From NCBI GenBank assembly GCA_016934355.1, contig JAFGTA010000122.1, positions 1 to 5,476 on the forward strand: 5,476 nt of DNA. The letters run 5' to 3'. Source of the DNA: Candidatus Bathyarchaeota archaeon. GTDB taxonomy: Archaea; Thermoproteota; Bathyarchaeia; TCS64. The notes under the pieces are model-generated. The model saw nothing but the letters and a program-made list of their open reading frames with translations, did not search any database and had not been told where the DNA came from. This document shows, one piece after another, positions 5,426-5,476 of this stretch (the first letter of the stretch is position 1; the number at the start of each line of letters is the position of its first letter). The translations under genes were made by a program, and so were the position numbers.

Positions 5426-5476
5426 TTGAGTGGTAATCAGACACAGCTCATAACCTACGCGGTTATAGCCCTAATA
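5426..5476 (+). CDS. N-terminus of a membrane or exported protein (3' partial)
   Basis: Seventeen codons run to the right edge: (TTG)SGNQTQLITYAVIALI. A short polar start followed by a hydrophobic run (ITYAVIALI) suggests a signal peptide, lipoprotein-like anchor or first membrane helix. It diverges from the AbrB-PhoU gene across a 173-bp AT-rich spacer. PhoU-type genes often sit beside phosphate ABC transporter genes, and a PstS-like phosphate-binding protein would fit a short hydrophobic N-terminus; this is a guess from gene order, since no diagnostic motif is inside the window. Confidence 0.6.
   Translation, partial: MSGNQTQLITYAVIALI

Noticed and set aside
5383..5472. TTATAGCCCT direct repeat at 5383-5392 and 5463-5472
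   Set aside because: Ten bases repeated twice, one copy inside coding sequence; no further copies and no flanking symmetry, so probably chance.
1..5476. CRISPR arrays, insertion sequences, attachment-site repeats at the tRNA
   Set aside because: No spaced direct repeats, transposase motifs or duplicated tRNA 3' end were seen in the window. An integrated element with its second attachment site outside the window cannot be excluded.

Overview
The window looks archaeal. The evidence is a PhoU-like regulator with an N-terminal AbrB/SpoVT DNA-binding domain (an arrangement I associate mainly with archaea), TATA-like boxes about 26 nt before plausible transcript starts, short or near-absent leaders, TTG starts, and a T-tract of the archaeal terminator type. 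Genes are GC-rich while promoter spacers are AT-rich. The sequence does not let me name a lineage; Thermoproteota, Bathyarchaeia or related groups are possible guesses only.

Layout. (1) 2-112, plus strand: C-terminal end of an unidentified gene. (2) 229-2934, minus strand: a two-gene unit in which a cytoplasmic M28-family metallopeptidase-like protein with a PA-like insert is followed 15 bp later by a radical SAM protein with a Cys-rich SPASM/twitch-like C-terminus. (3) 2935-3294: no confident gene, but a plus-strand Cys-rich reading frame ends in a TAA followed almost at once by a T6-A-T6 tract. This frame has one internal TGA, placed where the second Cys of a CxxC motif would sit. (4) 3295-3371, minus strand: intron-free tRNA-Pro(CGG) with encoded CCA. 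(5) 3474-4175, plus strand: an unrecognised protein with one N-terminal hydrophobic segment, probably exported or membrane-anchored. (6) 4179-5252, minus strand: AbrB-PhoU regulator, convergent with the previous gene and only 3 bp from it. (7) 5253-5425: AT-rich divergent promoter spacer. (8) 5426 onward, plus strand: the first 17 codons of a gene with a clear ribosome-binding site, a TTG start and a hydrophobic N-terminus.

How the genes may work together. The peptidase and radical SAM protein are probably co-transcribed and may act in one pathway. Peptide modification followed by proteolysis is one possibility, but no convincing precursor peptide is visible. The AbrB-PhoU protein probably acts in phosphate sensing or transport control, and the divergent membrane or exported protein could be a partner such as a phosphate transport component. 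That last link is inferred from gene order only. The most unusual items are the Cys-rich frame with its TGA and the peptidase whose usual catalytic Glu position reads His.
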